Of a stretch of 64,000 nt of DNA, positions 52,287 to 61,488 are shown one piece after another. The first letter of the stretch is position 1. Every line of letters starts with the position of its first letter. The notes under the pieces are model-generated. The model made no database searches. It was given only the letters and a program-made list of their open reading frames with translations, and was not told the DNA's origin. The translations under genes and the position numbers were made by a program. This DNA is from an uncultured Eubacteriales bacterium (lineage in GTDB: Bacteria; Bacillota; Clostridia; Christensenellales; Aristaeellaceae), in NCBI GenBank assembly GCA_902765305.1, contig CACWZI010000018.1, positions 1 to 64,000 of the forward strand, written 5' to 3'.

Positions 52287-52862
52287 ATGACTGAGATGAA
52301 TGCAACGATGATGGAGAACGCGACCGCAGCCATGACAGAGACCAGCAACGAGGTACAGACCACCCAGTATGAAATGACCGAACAGCTCGCCGGGAAAATG
52401 CACATCACACTGACGGAAGCCAGGGCTGCCCTTGAAGCCGCCGGCTGGAATATGCTCACGGCGACCCACATGCTGGAGCAGGAGGAATTTCTCAGGAAGC
52501 AGGCGCTGTATGCGGCGGCAGAAAGCTGCGCGGGCAGCGACGCGACCACGCAGGACGACACCCCTGCCGGGAAGGTCACACACACTGTGGCAATGGATCG
52601 CAGCACGGTCAAAAAGGCCGCGGCGAAGCCCAAAAAGAATCGCCAGTGGTTCAGCAACCTTTGCGATCATCTTCGCCGCATGGTGGCCTTTGGAAACCGG
52701 AACCGCTTCACCGTCTTCAAGGGCAACGACGCTATTCTGGAGATGCCCGTCACCGCGCTCGCGCTGCTCCTGCTCTTCAGCTTCGGAACCTGTGCGCTGC
52801 TGATGGCAGTGGGGCTGTTCGCGGGATGCAGGTATACGGTTACCAATGTCGCGGAGGCATAG
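52287..52862 (+). CDS. UBA-like plus DUF4342 protein
   Basis: This 191-residue protein starts 8 bases after AAGGAGA. A UBA/TS-N-like three-helix segment (about 37-72: MHITLTEARAALEAAGWNM, LTATHMLEQEEFLR) is followed by a linker and a DUF4342 domain (about 135-185: FTVFKGNDAILEMPVTALAL, then a hydrophobic segment LLLFSFGTCALLMAVGLF). The end may sit in the membrane. Function unknown; the pairing of these two domains is common in Clostridia. Confidence 0.82.
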   Translation: MTEMNATMMENATAAMTETSNEVQTTQYEMTEQLAGKMHITLTEARAALEAAGWNMLTATHMLEQEEFLRKQALYAAAESCAGSDATTQDDTPAGKVTHTVAMDRSTVKKAAAKPKKNRQWFSNLCDHLRRMVAFGNRNRFTVFKGNDAILEMPVTALALLLLFSFGTCALLMAVGLFAGCRYTVTNVAEA

Positions 52863-52890
52863 CCCACCCGCCGTATCCTTTACCGATATT

Positions 52891-52927
52891 CGCCGGATGA
52901 CGAAGCGTCATCCGGCGACTTCTTTTT
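52891..52927 (+). terminator. Rho-independent terminator
   Basis: CGCCGGATGACG pairs perfectly with CGTCATCCGGCG (12 base pairs, 3-base loop) followed by ACTTCTTTTT. Confidence 0.9.
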
Positions 52928-53181
52928 ACCCGGCGGTTGCTGGCCGGGGCTTCACTCGCCCGATCCCCCGGCACGCAGGCGCTTGCGCTGCAGCTTATAT
53001 TAGTACAACAACGGAAGCGCGGCTCATGGGGCAATCCAACGTCTTCCGGGCGTCCAAGGTGATGTTACCCTTGTCTAATGCAATGGGCTATGATAAAATG
53101 ATTATAATACTTCCTACCCGTAGGGGCGCTCTCCGGGCGCCCGCAGAACGGCTGCACCAACGGAGTAACATAGGCACAACG
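52928..53181. other. Upstream region of acyl-activating gene
   Basis: No gene. Holds the promoter at 53071-53099 and about 80 bases of leader with no clear ribosome binding site. Confidence 0.4.
53071..53099 (+). promoter_or_regulatory. Promoter of acyl-activating fusion gene
   Basis: TTGTCT (53071-53076), 17-base spacer and TAAAAT (53094-53099). Confidence 0.6.
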
Positions 53182-55821
53182 ATGGAAAGATACGATTTCG
53201 AACAGTACGCAAATGAGCTGTTGTCCGCGTTCCGATCTCACGGCGACGCGTGGGCATTGCTTTGTCTGCGCGACGACGGTTCGGTTTGGAGGCTGTCATT
53301 CAAGACGCTGGTGCGCTATATCGAAGACTTTGCCCAATGGAAGCAGAGGCTGGGACTGGTGGACGGCAGCCGCGTGCTCATCGTGGCGCAGACCACGGTG
53401 GACGCCCTTCTGACGTTTCTGATCGTCTCCCTCAACCACCTCACCGCGGTGATGGCCGACCCTGCGGTGCCCATGGAGGAGCTGGAGCCGCTGCTCCATC
53501 AATGCCGCATCAGCGCGGTATTCACCGACCGAAAGAGCGAAGAGGCCGTGAAGCCGCTGCCCCTCGGGCCGATCTGCCGCGTATACGGCATGGATTCCCA
53601 CATGGGCGTCGTGGAGGCGCGCCCGCTGAATGCGGACGCCGGCATGCCCACGCCCCTGTCCCCCGTCATCATGTTCTCCTCCGGCAGCACCGCGCGGAGA
53701 AAATGCGTGGAGGTCTCCTATGCCAGCATGCTGATCACCCACCGCAAGGTGAACCAGCTGGTCGATACCCACCCGCCGAAGAAGACGCAGCCCATCTTCG
53801 AGGTCTTCCCCATGAGCCACGTCTCCGGCCTGTTTTCCGCCTACACGCTGCTCAACGAGGGTGTCACCGTCGCCTGCGTCGAGACCCTGAACACGGACAC
53901 GCTGAAAAAGGGGCTCAAACACTTCAAGCCCCACGCTTTCGGCATGGTGCCGAGGGTAAACGACCTGTTTGTCAACACCCTCGAGGAGGCCCTGAAAAAA
54001 AAGCACCTGTTCGGCCTCTATTCAAAGCTGTCCGCGCTGTCCCGCAAGGCGATGGTGCGCACGCGCAACCTGAAGGCCAGCCGCCGCCTGATGCTGCCGT
54101 TCAGGAGCCTGCTCTACAACCGGAACTTCACCTGCCTGTTCAGCGGCGGCACCGCCGGCACCCCCCATACCTCCGAAGCGCTGGAAAACATGGGCGTCGC
54201 CTACCTCGACCTCTATTCGTCGACGGAGTGCGGCGTGTTCATCGCCTGCACCGACCCCTCCGATCCCTTCGATACCGGCAGCGTGGGCAACGTGAAGCGC
54301 GACCCCTGGACCGAGGTGTGCATCCACGAGCCCGACGAACAGGGCACGGGCGAAATCTACGTCAAGACCCGGCAGATCATGAACGGCTACTTCGGCGACG
54401 AGGAAGCGACCCGGAACGCCTTTGACGGCGGCTGGTTCAAGACAGGCGACCTCGGCCACATCGACGATCGCGGCTACCTGTACGTCACCGGCCGCTGCAA
54501 GGAGAGCATCCAGATGGCCAACGGCGCCAAGGTCGCGCCGTCGGACCTCGAACGGCTGCTCGCGCCCGTCATGCCGGAGGACGTGGAATACGCGGTGGTG
54601 GGCGTGCCCTTCGCCGGCGACGGCATGGACCGGATCCACCTCTTCATACAGCACATCGGCTTTTCCGAGAGCCAGCGGGAGCAGCTCCGGGAGAAGATCT
54701 CGGCCTTCCAGCGGAAAAAGCTGAGCCAATACCGGATACAGGCCATTCACTTCATCGACAAGCTGCCCAAGACCAATATCGGCAAGATCCGCCGCTACCT
54801 GCTCAAGGAGCGGGCGCTGCGCGAGGGCGCCGCCGCCGAAAAGCGCGAAGCGGTCCCGGAGATCGCCGAGAGGGCGGAGGCGACGGCAAAGGCCCACACC
54901 CGGGAGCAAGCGCGCGAGATCGTGTTTGAGGCGGTCCGCCGCGTATTGGACCTCGAAGGCCCGCTGACAGGCCAGGAGCGCCTGAAGGACGATCTCGGCC
55001 TGGACAGCCTGGGCATGATGGAGCTGTCGATGGCGCTGGAGGCCGAATTCGGCGCGCTGCCCAGCGACGTCCTGGGCAGCATTCCGAACCTCGACGCCCT
55101 CGCGGATTATTGCGCCGCAAACCAGGGCAGCGCCAAACCCAGACGGCACGAGACGGACCTGGACGTCAGCCGCTATCCCGTTCGCCGGCGCTGGTATCAC
55201 CGGGCGCTGTTCAAAACCGCAAAGCGCTGGTGCCTGACGAGCCTCGACTTCCACGTGGAGGGGCTTGAAAACCTCGTTCCGGGGCGTCAGTACATCTTCT
55301 GTCCGAACCACGCCGCCAATTTCGACGGCCTGTTCGTGCTCGCGGCGCTGGATCGCACGGGCATCGACCTCAACCGGTTCGGCAGTCTCTCCAAGCAAGA
55401 GCTGGCGCGCAACCCCTTCACCGCCCTGATCACCAACACCGCCGGCAGCATCCCCGTCGACCGGTTCGGCGACACGCTGCCCTCCGTGCACCGGGCCATC
55501 GATTTCATTCGGGAAGGCGGCAGCCTCATGATCTTCCCGGAGGGCACCCGCACCCGGGACGGCAGCCTCGGCCGCTTCCACGAGGGAGCCGCCTACATCG
55601 CCCTCTCCTCCGGCATGACCATCATCCCCACCGCGATCATCGGCAGCTACAAGGTATTCCCCCACACCCAAAAGCTGCCCCAGGTCAGGGATCGTACCAC
55701 CGGCCAGCGATACCGGGTCACCGTCTGCTTCTGCCCGGAGGTGGAAACCGCCGGCCGAAGCGAGCGCGAAATCACCGAGGCGGTCCGACGGGCCATTGAG
55801 GAAAGGCTCGGCAAGGCGTAA
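53182..55821 (+). CDS. Three-domain acyl-activating enzyme: AMP-ligase + acyl carrier + acyltransferase
   Basis: This 879-residue protein starts at ATG 53182; in-frame codons upstream look non-coding. An AMP-forming ligase (about 1-560) has P-loop IMFSSGSTARRKC, YLDLYSSTECGVF, TGDLGHIDDRGYLYVTGR and NIGKIRRYLLKE. An acyl carrier domain follows, with phosphopantetheine Ser609 in GLDSLGMMEL. A PlsC-type acyltransferase ends it, with NHxxxxD at 709-715 and FPEGTR at 785-790. The enzyme could load a fatty acid on its own carrier and transfer it to a lipid acceptor, as in bacterial Aas-type lipid salvage. All motifs intact. Confidence 0.9.
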   Translation: MERYDFEQYANELLSAFRSHGDAWALLCLRDDGSVWRLSFKTLVRYIEDFAQWKQRLGLVDGSRVLIVAQTTVDALLTFLIVSLNHLTAVMADPAVPMEELEPLLHQCRISAVFTDRKSEEAVKPLPLGPICRVYGMDSHMGVVEARPLNADAGMPTPLSPVIMFSSGSTARRKCVEVSYASMLITHRKVNQLVDTHPPKKTQPIFEVFPMSHVSGLFSAYTLLNEGVTVACVETLNTDTLKKGLKHFKPHAFGMVPRVNDLFVNTLEEALKKKHLFGLYSKLSALSRKAMVRTRNLKASRRLMLPFRSLLYNRNFTCLFSGGTAGTPHTSEALENMGVAYLDLYSSTECGVFIACTDPSDPFDTGSVGNVKRDPWTEVCIHEPDEQGTGEIYVKTRQIMNGYFGDEEATRNAFDGGWFKTGDLGHIDDRGYLYVTGRCKESIQMANGAKVAPSDLERLLAPVMPEDVEYAVVGVPFAGDGMDRIHLFIQHIGFSESQREQLREKISAFQRKKLSQYRIQAIHFIDKLPKTNIGKIRRYLLKERALREGAAAEKREAVPEIAERAEATAKAHTREQAREIVFEAVRRVLDLEGPLTGQERLKDDLGLDSLGMMELSMALEAEFGALPSDVLGSIPNLDALADYCAANQGSAKPRRHETDLDVSRYPVRRRWYHRALFKTAKRWCLTSLDFHVEGLENLVPGRQYIFCPNHAANFDGLFVLAALDRTGIDLNRFGSLSKQELARNPFTALITNTAGSIPVDRFGDTLPSVHRAIDFIREGGSLMIFPEGTRTRDGSLGRFHEGAAYIALSSGMTIIPTAIIGSYKVFPHTQKLPQVRDRTTGQRYRVTVCFCPEVETAGRSEREITEAVRRAIEERLGKA

Positions 55822-55981
55822 CCTCCAAAACGGCGGGAAATCAAACAGATCGCCCCTGCAACAGCGCATCATTGCGCGCACGGCTTGAAATCAGAAGAGA
55901 GCACTGATAAAAAACCCCCGTGGAAAAGAGCGTGAAGCCGATTCTGCGTGGAGGAACCATTGACAACAGGGAGGAACCTTT

Positions 55982-57115
55982 ATGAAGTATCGCAATTTCG
56001 GCAAGCTGGGCATCCAGGGGTCTGCCTTCGGCCTGGGATGCATGCGCTTCAACGGACCCGCTTCCGGTGACAGCATCATCGATGAACAGAAGGCCATCGG
56101 CCTCATTCGCCGCGCCATCGACGGCGGCGTGACCTACCTGGATACCGCCTATGTCTACCTGGACAGGACCTCCGAGACCGTGCTGGGCAAGGCGCTTCGG
56201 GACGGGTATCGGGATCGCGTCACCGTCGCCACCAAGATGCCCATGGAGTATGTGCACAACCGCGCCGAGATGGAGGCGCTGCTGGCGGAGGAGCTTAAAA
56301 AGCTGCAGACCGATCACATCGACTTCTACCTGATGCACGGCATCAACCGCCAGAAGTGGGAATACTTCAAGTCCATCGGCGCGCCGGAATTCTTCGACGA
56401 CATGAAGCGGGCTGGGCGCATCCGCTACAAGTGCTTCTCCTTCCACGGCCCCTCCGAGGAATTTGAGACGATCATCAACGACTGCGACTGGGACATGGTA
56501 CAGATCCAGTACAACTTCATGGACGTGGACAACCAGGCGGGCACGAAGGGCCTGGAGCTGGCGGGCAGGCTGGGCATTCCGGTGGTCATCATGGAGGGCC
56601 TGCTTGGCGGACGGCTGGCGAAGGCCCCGGAAAACGTCCAGGCGCTGTACGACGCCTTCCCGGTGAAGCGCTCGCCGGTGGAGTGGGCGTTCCGCTGGCT
56701 GTGCAACCACCCGGAGGTGGCCACGGTGCTGTCCGGCTGCAACGAGGCGGAACAGATCGACGACAACCTGCGCATATTCGACACCGTGGCGCCGGGCATC
56801 ATGACCGCCCAGGAGCTTCAGCTGATGGACGACGTCCGCGCGGCCTATCTCGCCCGAACGAAGATCGGCTGCACCGGCTGCCGCTACTGCATGCCCTGTC
56901 CCAACGGCGTGGACATTCCCGGCACCTTCGCGGCCTGGAACAACGTCTCGCTGTACGGCGTCGACCCCAAACAGGACTGGGGCTTCAAGCAGATGCTGGA
57001 AAAGGGCGCGACCCCCGATAAATGCGTGGCCTGCGGCGCGTGCGAGGCGGCGTGTCCCCAGCACCTGGGCATCATCGAAGGGCTGAAGGACGCCTGGCGC
57101 GCCCTGAACCGATAA
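55982..57115 (+). CDS. Aldo/keto reductase with C-terminal ferredoxin-type 4Fe-4S domain
   Basis: This 377-residue protein starts at ATG 55982 (GGGAGG upstream). Its barrel carries TYLDTAYVYLDRTSETVLGK, KMPMEY with the catalytic lysine region, and LMHGIN. The end has CTGCRYCMPCPNGVDIP and CVACGACEAACPQ, which can hold two clusters. Relatives are common in anaerobes and reduce carbonyls or run with ferredoxin. It leads into the next gene after 14 bases. Confidence 0.93.
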   Translation: MKYRNFGKLGIQGSAFGLGCMRFNGPASGDSIIDEQKAIGLIRRAIDGGVTYLDTAYVYLDRTSETVLGKALRDGYRDRVTVATKMPMEYVHNRAEMEALLAEELKKLQTDHIDFYLMHGINRQKWEYFKSIGAPEFFDDMKRAGRIRYKCFSFHGPSEEFETIINDCDWDMVQIQYNFMDVDNQAGTKGLELAGRLGIPVVIMEGLLGGRLAKAPENVQALYDAFPVKRSPVEWAFRWLCNHPEVATVLSGCNEAEQIDDNLRIFDTVAPGIMTAQELQLMDDVRAAYLARTKIGCTGCRYCMPCPNGVDIPGTFAAWNNVSLYGVDPKQDWGFKQMLEKGATPDKCVACGACEAACPQHLGIIEGLKDAWRALNR

Positions 57116-57129
57116 AGGAGCCGAAGCCG

Positions 57130-58200
57130 ATGGACGGACTGTACGACTATATTCAATGGCTGGGCGATTACCCCTTCTCCGCCGTGCCGTTTCAGGAGGT
57201 CGACGCGGTCATACTGTGCCTGCTGACCTACTGCGACTACACGCCGCTGTTCGAGCGATCTGACACGGCGAGCCTTCGCGACTGCCAGCGGATGATCGAC
57301 GCGGACGCGGTGCGCATCCAGCGAATCGGAAAAGTTGAACCGTTCATGCAGATACTGAAGGCGGCCGTCGCTTCGCGCCGGTTCGGCGAGCTGGGCATGT
57401 CCGGCTTCGTGGACATCATGATTCCCGAGGAGGCGATACAGTTTGCCGCCCTCACCTTCCAAAGCGACGCCGGCTGGGCCTTCATCGCCTATCGGGGCAC
57501 GGACAGCACGCTTGCGGGCTGGAAGGAAGACTTCATGATCAGCTTCAAGCGCACGCAGGCCCAGGAGCTGGCAAGGCAATACGCGGAAAACCGCATCGAT
57601 TCGGAAAAGGCGTGGTACCTCGGCGGTCATTCCAAGGGCGCAAACCTCGCCCTGTACGCGACCTGCATGCTGCCTGACGAAATGCGCGCCGCCGTCAGGC
57701 GGATGTACGTCCTCGACGGACCCGGCTTTTGCCCGGAGGTGGTGGACCCCGCCACGGTGGACAGGGTGCAATCGCTGGCCACCTGCATCGTTCCGGGCTT
57801 TTCCATCATCGGAAAGCTCTTCGACCCCCATATCCACGATACCCGCGTGGTCCAATCCTCAGCCTCCGCCCTCGACCAACACGACCCCGCCACCTGGGGC
57901 GTGGATCACGGGAAGCTGGCGGAGTTGGAGGCAAACGACCCACGCAGCACCTTCATCAACAAGATCCTGGGCAAATGGATCGGCGATCTGCCCCTGTCGG
58001 ACAGGGAAGCCTTCGTGACTGACCTGTTCGACGCCCTGGGCGCCGGCGGCGCACAGACGGTGGAGGAACTCACGGCCCAGGGGTACAAGGGCTACGAGGC
58101 CATGAGCAATCGGCTGCGGGATGCCAGCGATACCTCGAAGCGCGTACTCAAGGACCTGTCGCACCAGGCGCTGGAGGTCATCCGGGAGTCGCTGATATAA
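57130..58200 (+). CDS. Mbeg1-like (DUF2974) alpha/beta-hydrolase
   Basis: This 356-residue protein starts at ATG 57130 (AAAGGAG upstream). The lipase-like core has IAYRGTD, a nucleophile elbow GGHSKGANLALY and a late histidine in WGVDHGKLAE, matching the Mbeg1-like family in gut Clostridia. Substrate unknown; lipid or ester hydrolysis is likely. Probably cotranscribed with the aldo/keto reductase. Confidence 0.9.
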   Translation: MDGLYDYIQWLGDYPFSAVPFQEVDAVILCLLTYCDYTPLFERSDTASLRDCQRMIDADAVRIQRIGKVEPFMQILKAAVASRRFGELGMSGFVDIMIPEEAIQFAALTFQSDAGWAFIAYRGTDSTLAGWKEDFMISFKRTQAQELARQYAENRIDSEKAWYLGGHSKGANLALYATCMLPDEMRAAVRRMYVLDGPGFCPEVVDPATVDRVQSLATCIVPGFSIIGKLFDPHIHDTRVVQSSASALDQHDPATWGVDHGKLAELEANDPRSTFINKILGKWIGDLPLSDREAFVTDLFDALGAGGAQTVEELTAQGYKGYEAMSNRLRDASDTSKRVLKDLSHQALEVIRESLI

Positions 58201-58204
58201 TATG

Positions 58205-58238
58205 AACACCATGTCGGTTTTTGCCGGCATGGTGTTTT
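58205..58238. terminator. Bidirectional terminator between convergent genes
   Basis: AACACCATGTCGG pairs with CCGGCATGGTGTTT (one bulge) with TTTTG on both sides. Confidence 0.75.
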
Positions 58239-58279
58239 GCTGCGTCTGCGACAGATTGCCCCGGAATGGCTGACGTCCG

Positions 58280-60163
58280 CTACGCGGGCTCATCCCCCGG
58301 CTGCTGTCCCCAGATGTACTCCTCCAGCGCGCTCACGCCGTCCTCCTTGGGCTGCAGCGCCTTTGAAAACTGGGTTTCGTACAGCTCGCTGTACACGCCG
58401 CCCTGGTTGACCAGCGCCTGATGGGTGCCGCGCTCCACGATCCTTCCGTCCTTGACCACCAGGATCTCGTCGGCGGCCAGTATGGTGGAGAGCCTGTGGG
58501 CGATCAATATGCTGGTGTGGCTGCGAATGATCGGGTCGATGGCCTCCTGGATCCGCTGCTCCGATATGGAATCCAGCGCGGAGGTGGCCTCGTCGAATAT
58601 GAAGATCGTGGGGTCCTTCAACAGCACGCGGGCGATCGACAGCCGCTGCTTTTCGCCACCGGACAGCTTGAGCCCCCGGTTGCCCACCATGGCGTCCAGG
58701 CCCTCCGGCTGGTTCTGCACGAAATCCCAGATGTTGGCCTTTTTCAGCGCCGCCTCCATCTCGGCCTCGGAGGCGTCGGCCTTGGCATACAGCAGATTAT
58801 CGCGGATCGTGCCGTTGAACAGGTAGGTCTCCTGGCTGACCACCCCCACCTGCGCCCGCAGGAAGCCCAGATCGAGCTTGCGCACGTCGATGCCGTCGAA
58901 GGTCACACAGCCCTCGTCCACGTCGTACAGGCGGGGAATCAGATTGATGATGGTACTCTTGCCGGAGCCGGAGGGCCCGACGATGGCGATGCTGTGCCCC
59001 GCCTTCAGCTCGAAGCTGACGTCCTTGAGCACGGGTCGGTCCTTCTCGTAGCCGAAACAGACGTGGTCGAACACGACGTTGCCCTCGACCCGGTCCGGTA
59101 TGACGGCGTCCGGCGCGTTGTCGATCTCCACGGGGATGTCGAAGTAGTCGAATATCCGTGAGAACAGGGCCATGGCGCGCATCCAGTCCACCTGGATGTT
59201 CAAAAGGCTGTTCACCGGCATGTACATCCTGCCCAGCAGGGCCACCAGCACGGTGATATCGCCGATGGTCAGGTCCTGGTTGTAGCGGATCATCAATATG
59301 CCGCCCACCAGGTAGATCAGCATGGGGCCGATGCTGGTAAACGTGGACAGTATGACCCGGAACCAGCGCCCGGCCATCCCCTCCCGTATGTTCAGCCGGA
59401 TCATGCGGCTGTTCGCTTCCTCGTAGCGCCTGTATTCGTACTGCTCCCTGCCGAACAGCTTGCTCAGCAGCTGGCAGCTGACGGACAGCGTTTCGTTCAG
59501 TATGCCGTTGATCTCATCGTTGCAGGCCTGGGATTCATTGGCAAACTTCCAGCGCGTCCGGCCCGCCCGCCGGGTGGGGATGGTGAAGAGCGGCACGATC
59601 ACCATGCCGATCAGCGCCAGGACCCAATTCTTGCGAAACATGGCCACCATGGCGATGATCAACGTGATGACATTTGAAAGGATGCTGGTAAAGGTGTTGG
59701 TGATTACCTGCTGCACGCCGTCGATGTCGCTGGTCATCCGGGTGATGACGTCGCCCTGCCGGCTGGTGGTGGAAAAGCGCTGGGACATCTTCTGTAGGTG
59801 ACCGTACATCTGGTTTCGCATGTCGTAGGTGATGTGCTGGGCGATCCAGGTGTTGATGTAGCTCTCCACGACGCCGATGAGGTTCGCCCCCAGCGTCACC
59901 GCCAGCGACAGCACGATGTACTTGACAAGCGCGCTCAGGTTCCGCTGCGTCAGGCCCTCGTCGATGATCTTGCCCGTCAGTATGGACGGCAGCAGCGAAC
60001 AGAAGGAGGCCGCAGCGATGCACAGCAGCACCAGGACGAGCTTGCCCGAATAGGGCTTGAGATAGGAGAACACTCGCTTCAGCAGCGCGCCCGTCACCTT
60101 CGGCTGATTGGCCTTTTCCTCCTCGGTCATGAACCCCCTTGAGAAATGCCCCCTGTATGCCAT
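58280..60163 (-). CDS. ABC exporter, fused permease and ATPase
   Basis: This 627-residue protein starts at ATG 60163 (GGAGG upstream). Six transmembrane segments (about 35-335) precede the ATPase: Walker A IVGPSGSGKSTII, Q loop SQETYLFNG, signature LSGGEKQRLSIAR, Walker B TIFIFDEATSALD and the H loop IAHRLS. Members are lipid or drug half-exporters that work as dimers; this one stands alone, so a homodimer is likely. Confidence 0.95.
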   Translation of the reverse strand: MAYRGHFSRGFMTEEEKANQPKVTGALLKRVFSYLKPYSGKLVLVLLCIAAASFCSLLPSILTGKIIDEGLTQRNLSALVKYIVLSLAVTLGANLIGVVESYINTWIAQHITYDMRNQMYGHLQKMSQRFSTTSRQGDVITRMTSDIDGVQQVITNTFTSILSNVITLIIAMVAMFRKNWVLALIGMVIVPLFTIPTRRAGRTRWKFANESQACNDEINGILNETLSVSCQLLSKLFGREQYEYRRYEEANSRMIRLNIREGMAGRWFRVILSTFTSIGPMLIYLVGGILMIRYNQDLTIGDITVLVALLGRMYMPVNSLLNIQVDWMRAMALFSRIFDYFDIPVEIDNAPDAVIPDRVEGNVVFDHVCFGYEKDRPVLKDVSFELKAGHSIAIVGPSGSGKSTIINLIPRLYDVDEGCVTFDGIDVRKLDLGFLRAQVGVVSQETYLFNGTIRDNLLYAKADASEAEMEAALKKANIWDFVQNQPEGLDAMVGNRGLKLSGGEKQRLSIARVLLKDPTIFIFDEATSALDSISEQRIQEAIDPIIRSHTSILIAHRLSTILAADEILVVKDGRIVERGTHQALVNQGGVYSELYETQFSKALQPKEDGVSALEEYIWGQQPGDEPA

Positions 60164-60202
60164 CTCAACGCCTCCTTCCGGTAAGGTCGCCGAAGCGTGG
60201 TA

Positions 60203-61459
60203 TTACCCCTTCAACAAAAATTGGTCAAAGCCCGTCGTCTCCAGGATCTCCCGGACCGCGTCGCTCGCGCCGGTCATCTCGAAGCCGTCCTTGTCCTTCA
60301 GCGACTTGTACATCATCAGAAGCACCCGCAGGCCGGCGGAGGACACATAGGACATCCGGCGCACATCGATGTGGATCGCCCTGACGCCGCTGCCCGCTTC
60401 CTGGAACCGCTTCAGCAGTTCCGGCGCGGTAATCGTATCCATGCGGCCCTGGATCGAGACCTCGAAGGCGCCGTCCTTCACGCTGCATTCGACCTTGAAG
60501 GGCAGGTTGGCGTCCACCGGGGCGGGCTTCGCCGCAGACTGCTCCGCCACAGTGAGCTCCCAGAACATCATTTTCCTGAATACCTCCCGCACCGCAGGCT
60601 CCGCCTCCGGGCTCTGCCTGAGGGACCCGATCTCATCGGGCAGGTAGTCGCCCATGCAGATCTCATTCAATTCAAAGCCCATCCTGCCGATGAACGCCCG
60701 AACTTTTGCGTCGTCGGGATCGAAGAACACGCTGTCGTTGAATTTGACGTCCGCCGTCGTGGCGGCGGCGCGGTTGGTCACCGCCGCGTACATCGCGGTC
60801 AGCTGGGGGTCGTTGTTCAGCGCGGCGGCGACGATCTCCCTGTCGTGCAGGAAATAGGCCCTGTCCGTGATGACCCAGCTGCCGCCGTGCTTCTGAAGCA
60901 GGCGGTGGATGTTGGCGAACACCGTCTCCAGCTCGGATTGGACGAAGTACATCAGCAGCCCTTCCGTGGTGACGAGCAGGGGCCCGTTCCCGGTCAACGG
61001 CGCCGCCATGGATTCGTAATTCGTGGCGTCAACGGCGTGGTAGCTGACTGATTCGCTCTTGCCAATGATGCCTGCCACCGCGGGGACCATTGCGTCGATG
61101 ACCGCGGGAAGGTCAAAACCAAGGTAGGTCCTGCCCTGGCGGGACATGCGAATGCCCCGGGAGGTATAGCCGCAGGGCAGGTCCACGATCCGGCGGTCCT
61201 CCATCTGCTCGATCAGCCGGTTCATGGCCTGGAACCGCGATTCTATGAGGATCGTATACGCCGGAAAGAGCCGCTTGACCTGCTCATGGAGCTCCTTCGG
61301 GACGGGCTTTTTCGACATCTGCGCGCCAAAAGGCTCGAAGCCCAGGGCGTCCAGCAGGCGCTGGGCGTCCGCGTCTCCGGCCGCCGCGTCCAGCTGCACG
61401 CAGGACTTTGCCGTGTTGAACACGGGATTGACGAGCTCCCTCAATTCCTGATTATCCAT
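60203..61459 (-). CDS. SAM-dependent methyltransferase fused to STAS domain
   Basis: This 418-residue protein starts at ATG 61459 (AAGGAGG upstream). The N-terminal two thirds have a class I methyltransferase of leucine-carboxyl-methyltransferase type: RRIVDLPCGYTSRGI for AdoMet binding, RTYLGFDLPAVIDAMV, LLVTTEGLLMYF. A STAS domain (about 315-418: FEVSIQGRMDTITAPELLKR, SYVSSAGLRVLLMMYKSL) with the phosphorylatable serine position (VSSAGL) ends it. The combination is rare and suggests methylation controlled by partner switching. Follows the propeller-protein gene by 29 bases. Confidence 0.85.
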   Translation of the reverse strand: MDNQELRELVNPVFNTAKSCVQLDAAAGDADAQRLLDALGFEPFGAQMSKKPVPKELHEQVKRLFPAYTILIESRFQAMNRLIEQMEDRRIVDLPCGYTSRGIRMSRQGRTYLGFDLPAVIDAMVPAVAGIIGKSESVSYHAVDATNYESMAAPLTGNGPLLVTTEGLLMYFVQSELETVFANIHRLLQKHGGSWVITDRAYFLHDREIVAAALNNDPQLTAMYAAVTNRAAATTADVKFNDSVFFDPDDAKVRAFIGRMGFELNEICMGDYLPDEIGSLRQSPEAEPAVREVFRKMMFWELTVAEQSAAKPAPVDANLPFKVECSVKDGAFEVSIQGRMDTITAPELLKRFQEAGSGVRAIHIDVRRMSYVSSAGLRVLLMMYKSLKDKDGFEMTGASDAVREILETTGFDQFLLKG

Positions 61460-61488
61460 CTTTGACCTCCTTGTCCCGCAAAGCGGTG

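Noticed and set aside
52846..53181. An N-terminal extension of the acyl-activating enzyme from base 52846
   Set aside because: These codons span the terminator and promoter and encode low-quality sequence; the family N-terminus begins at 53182.
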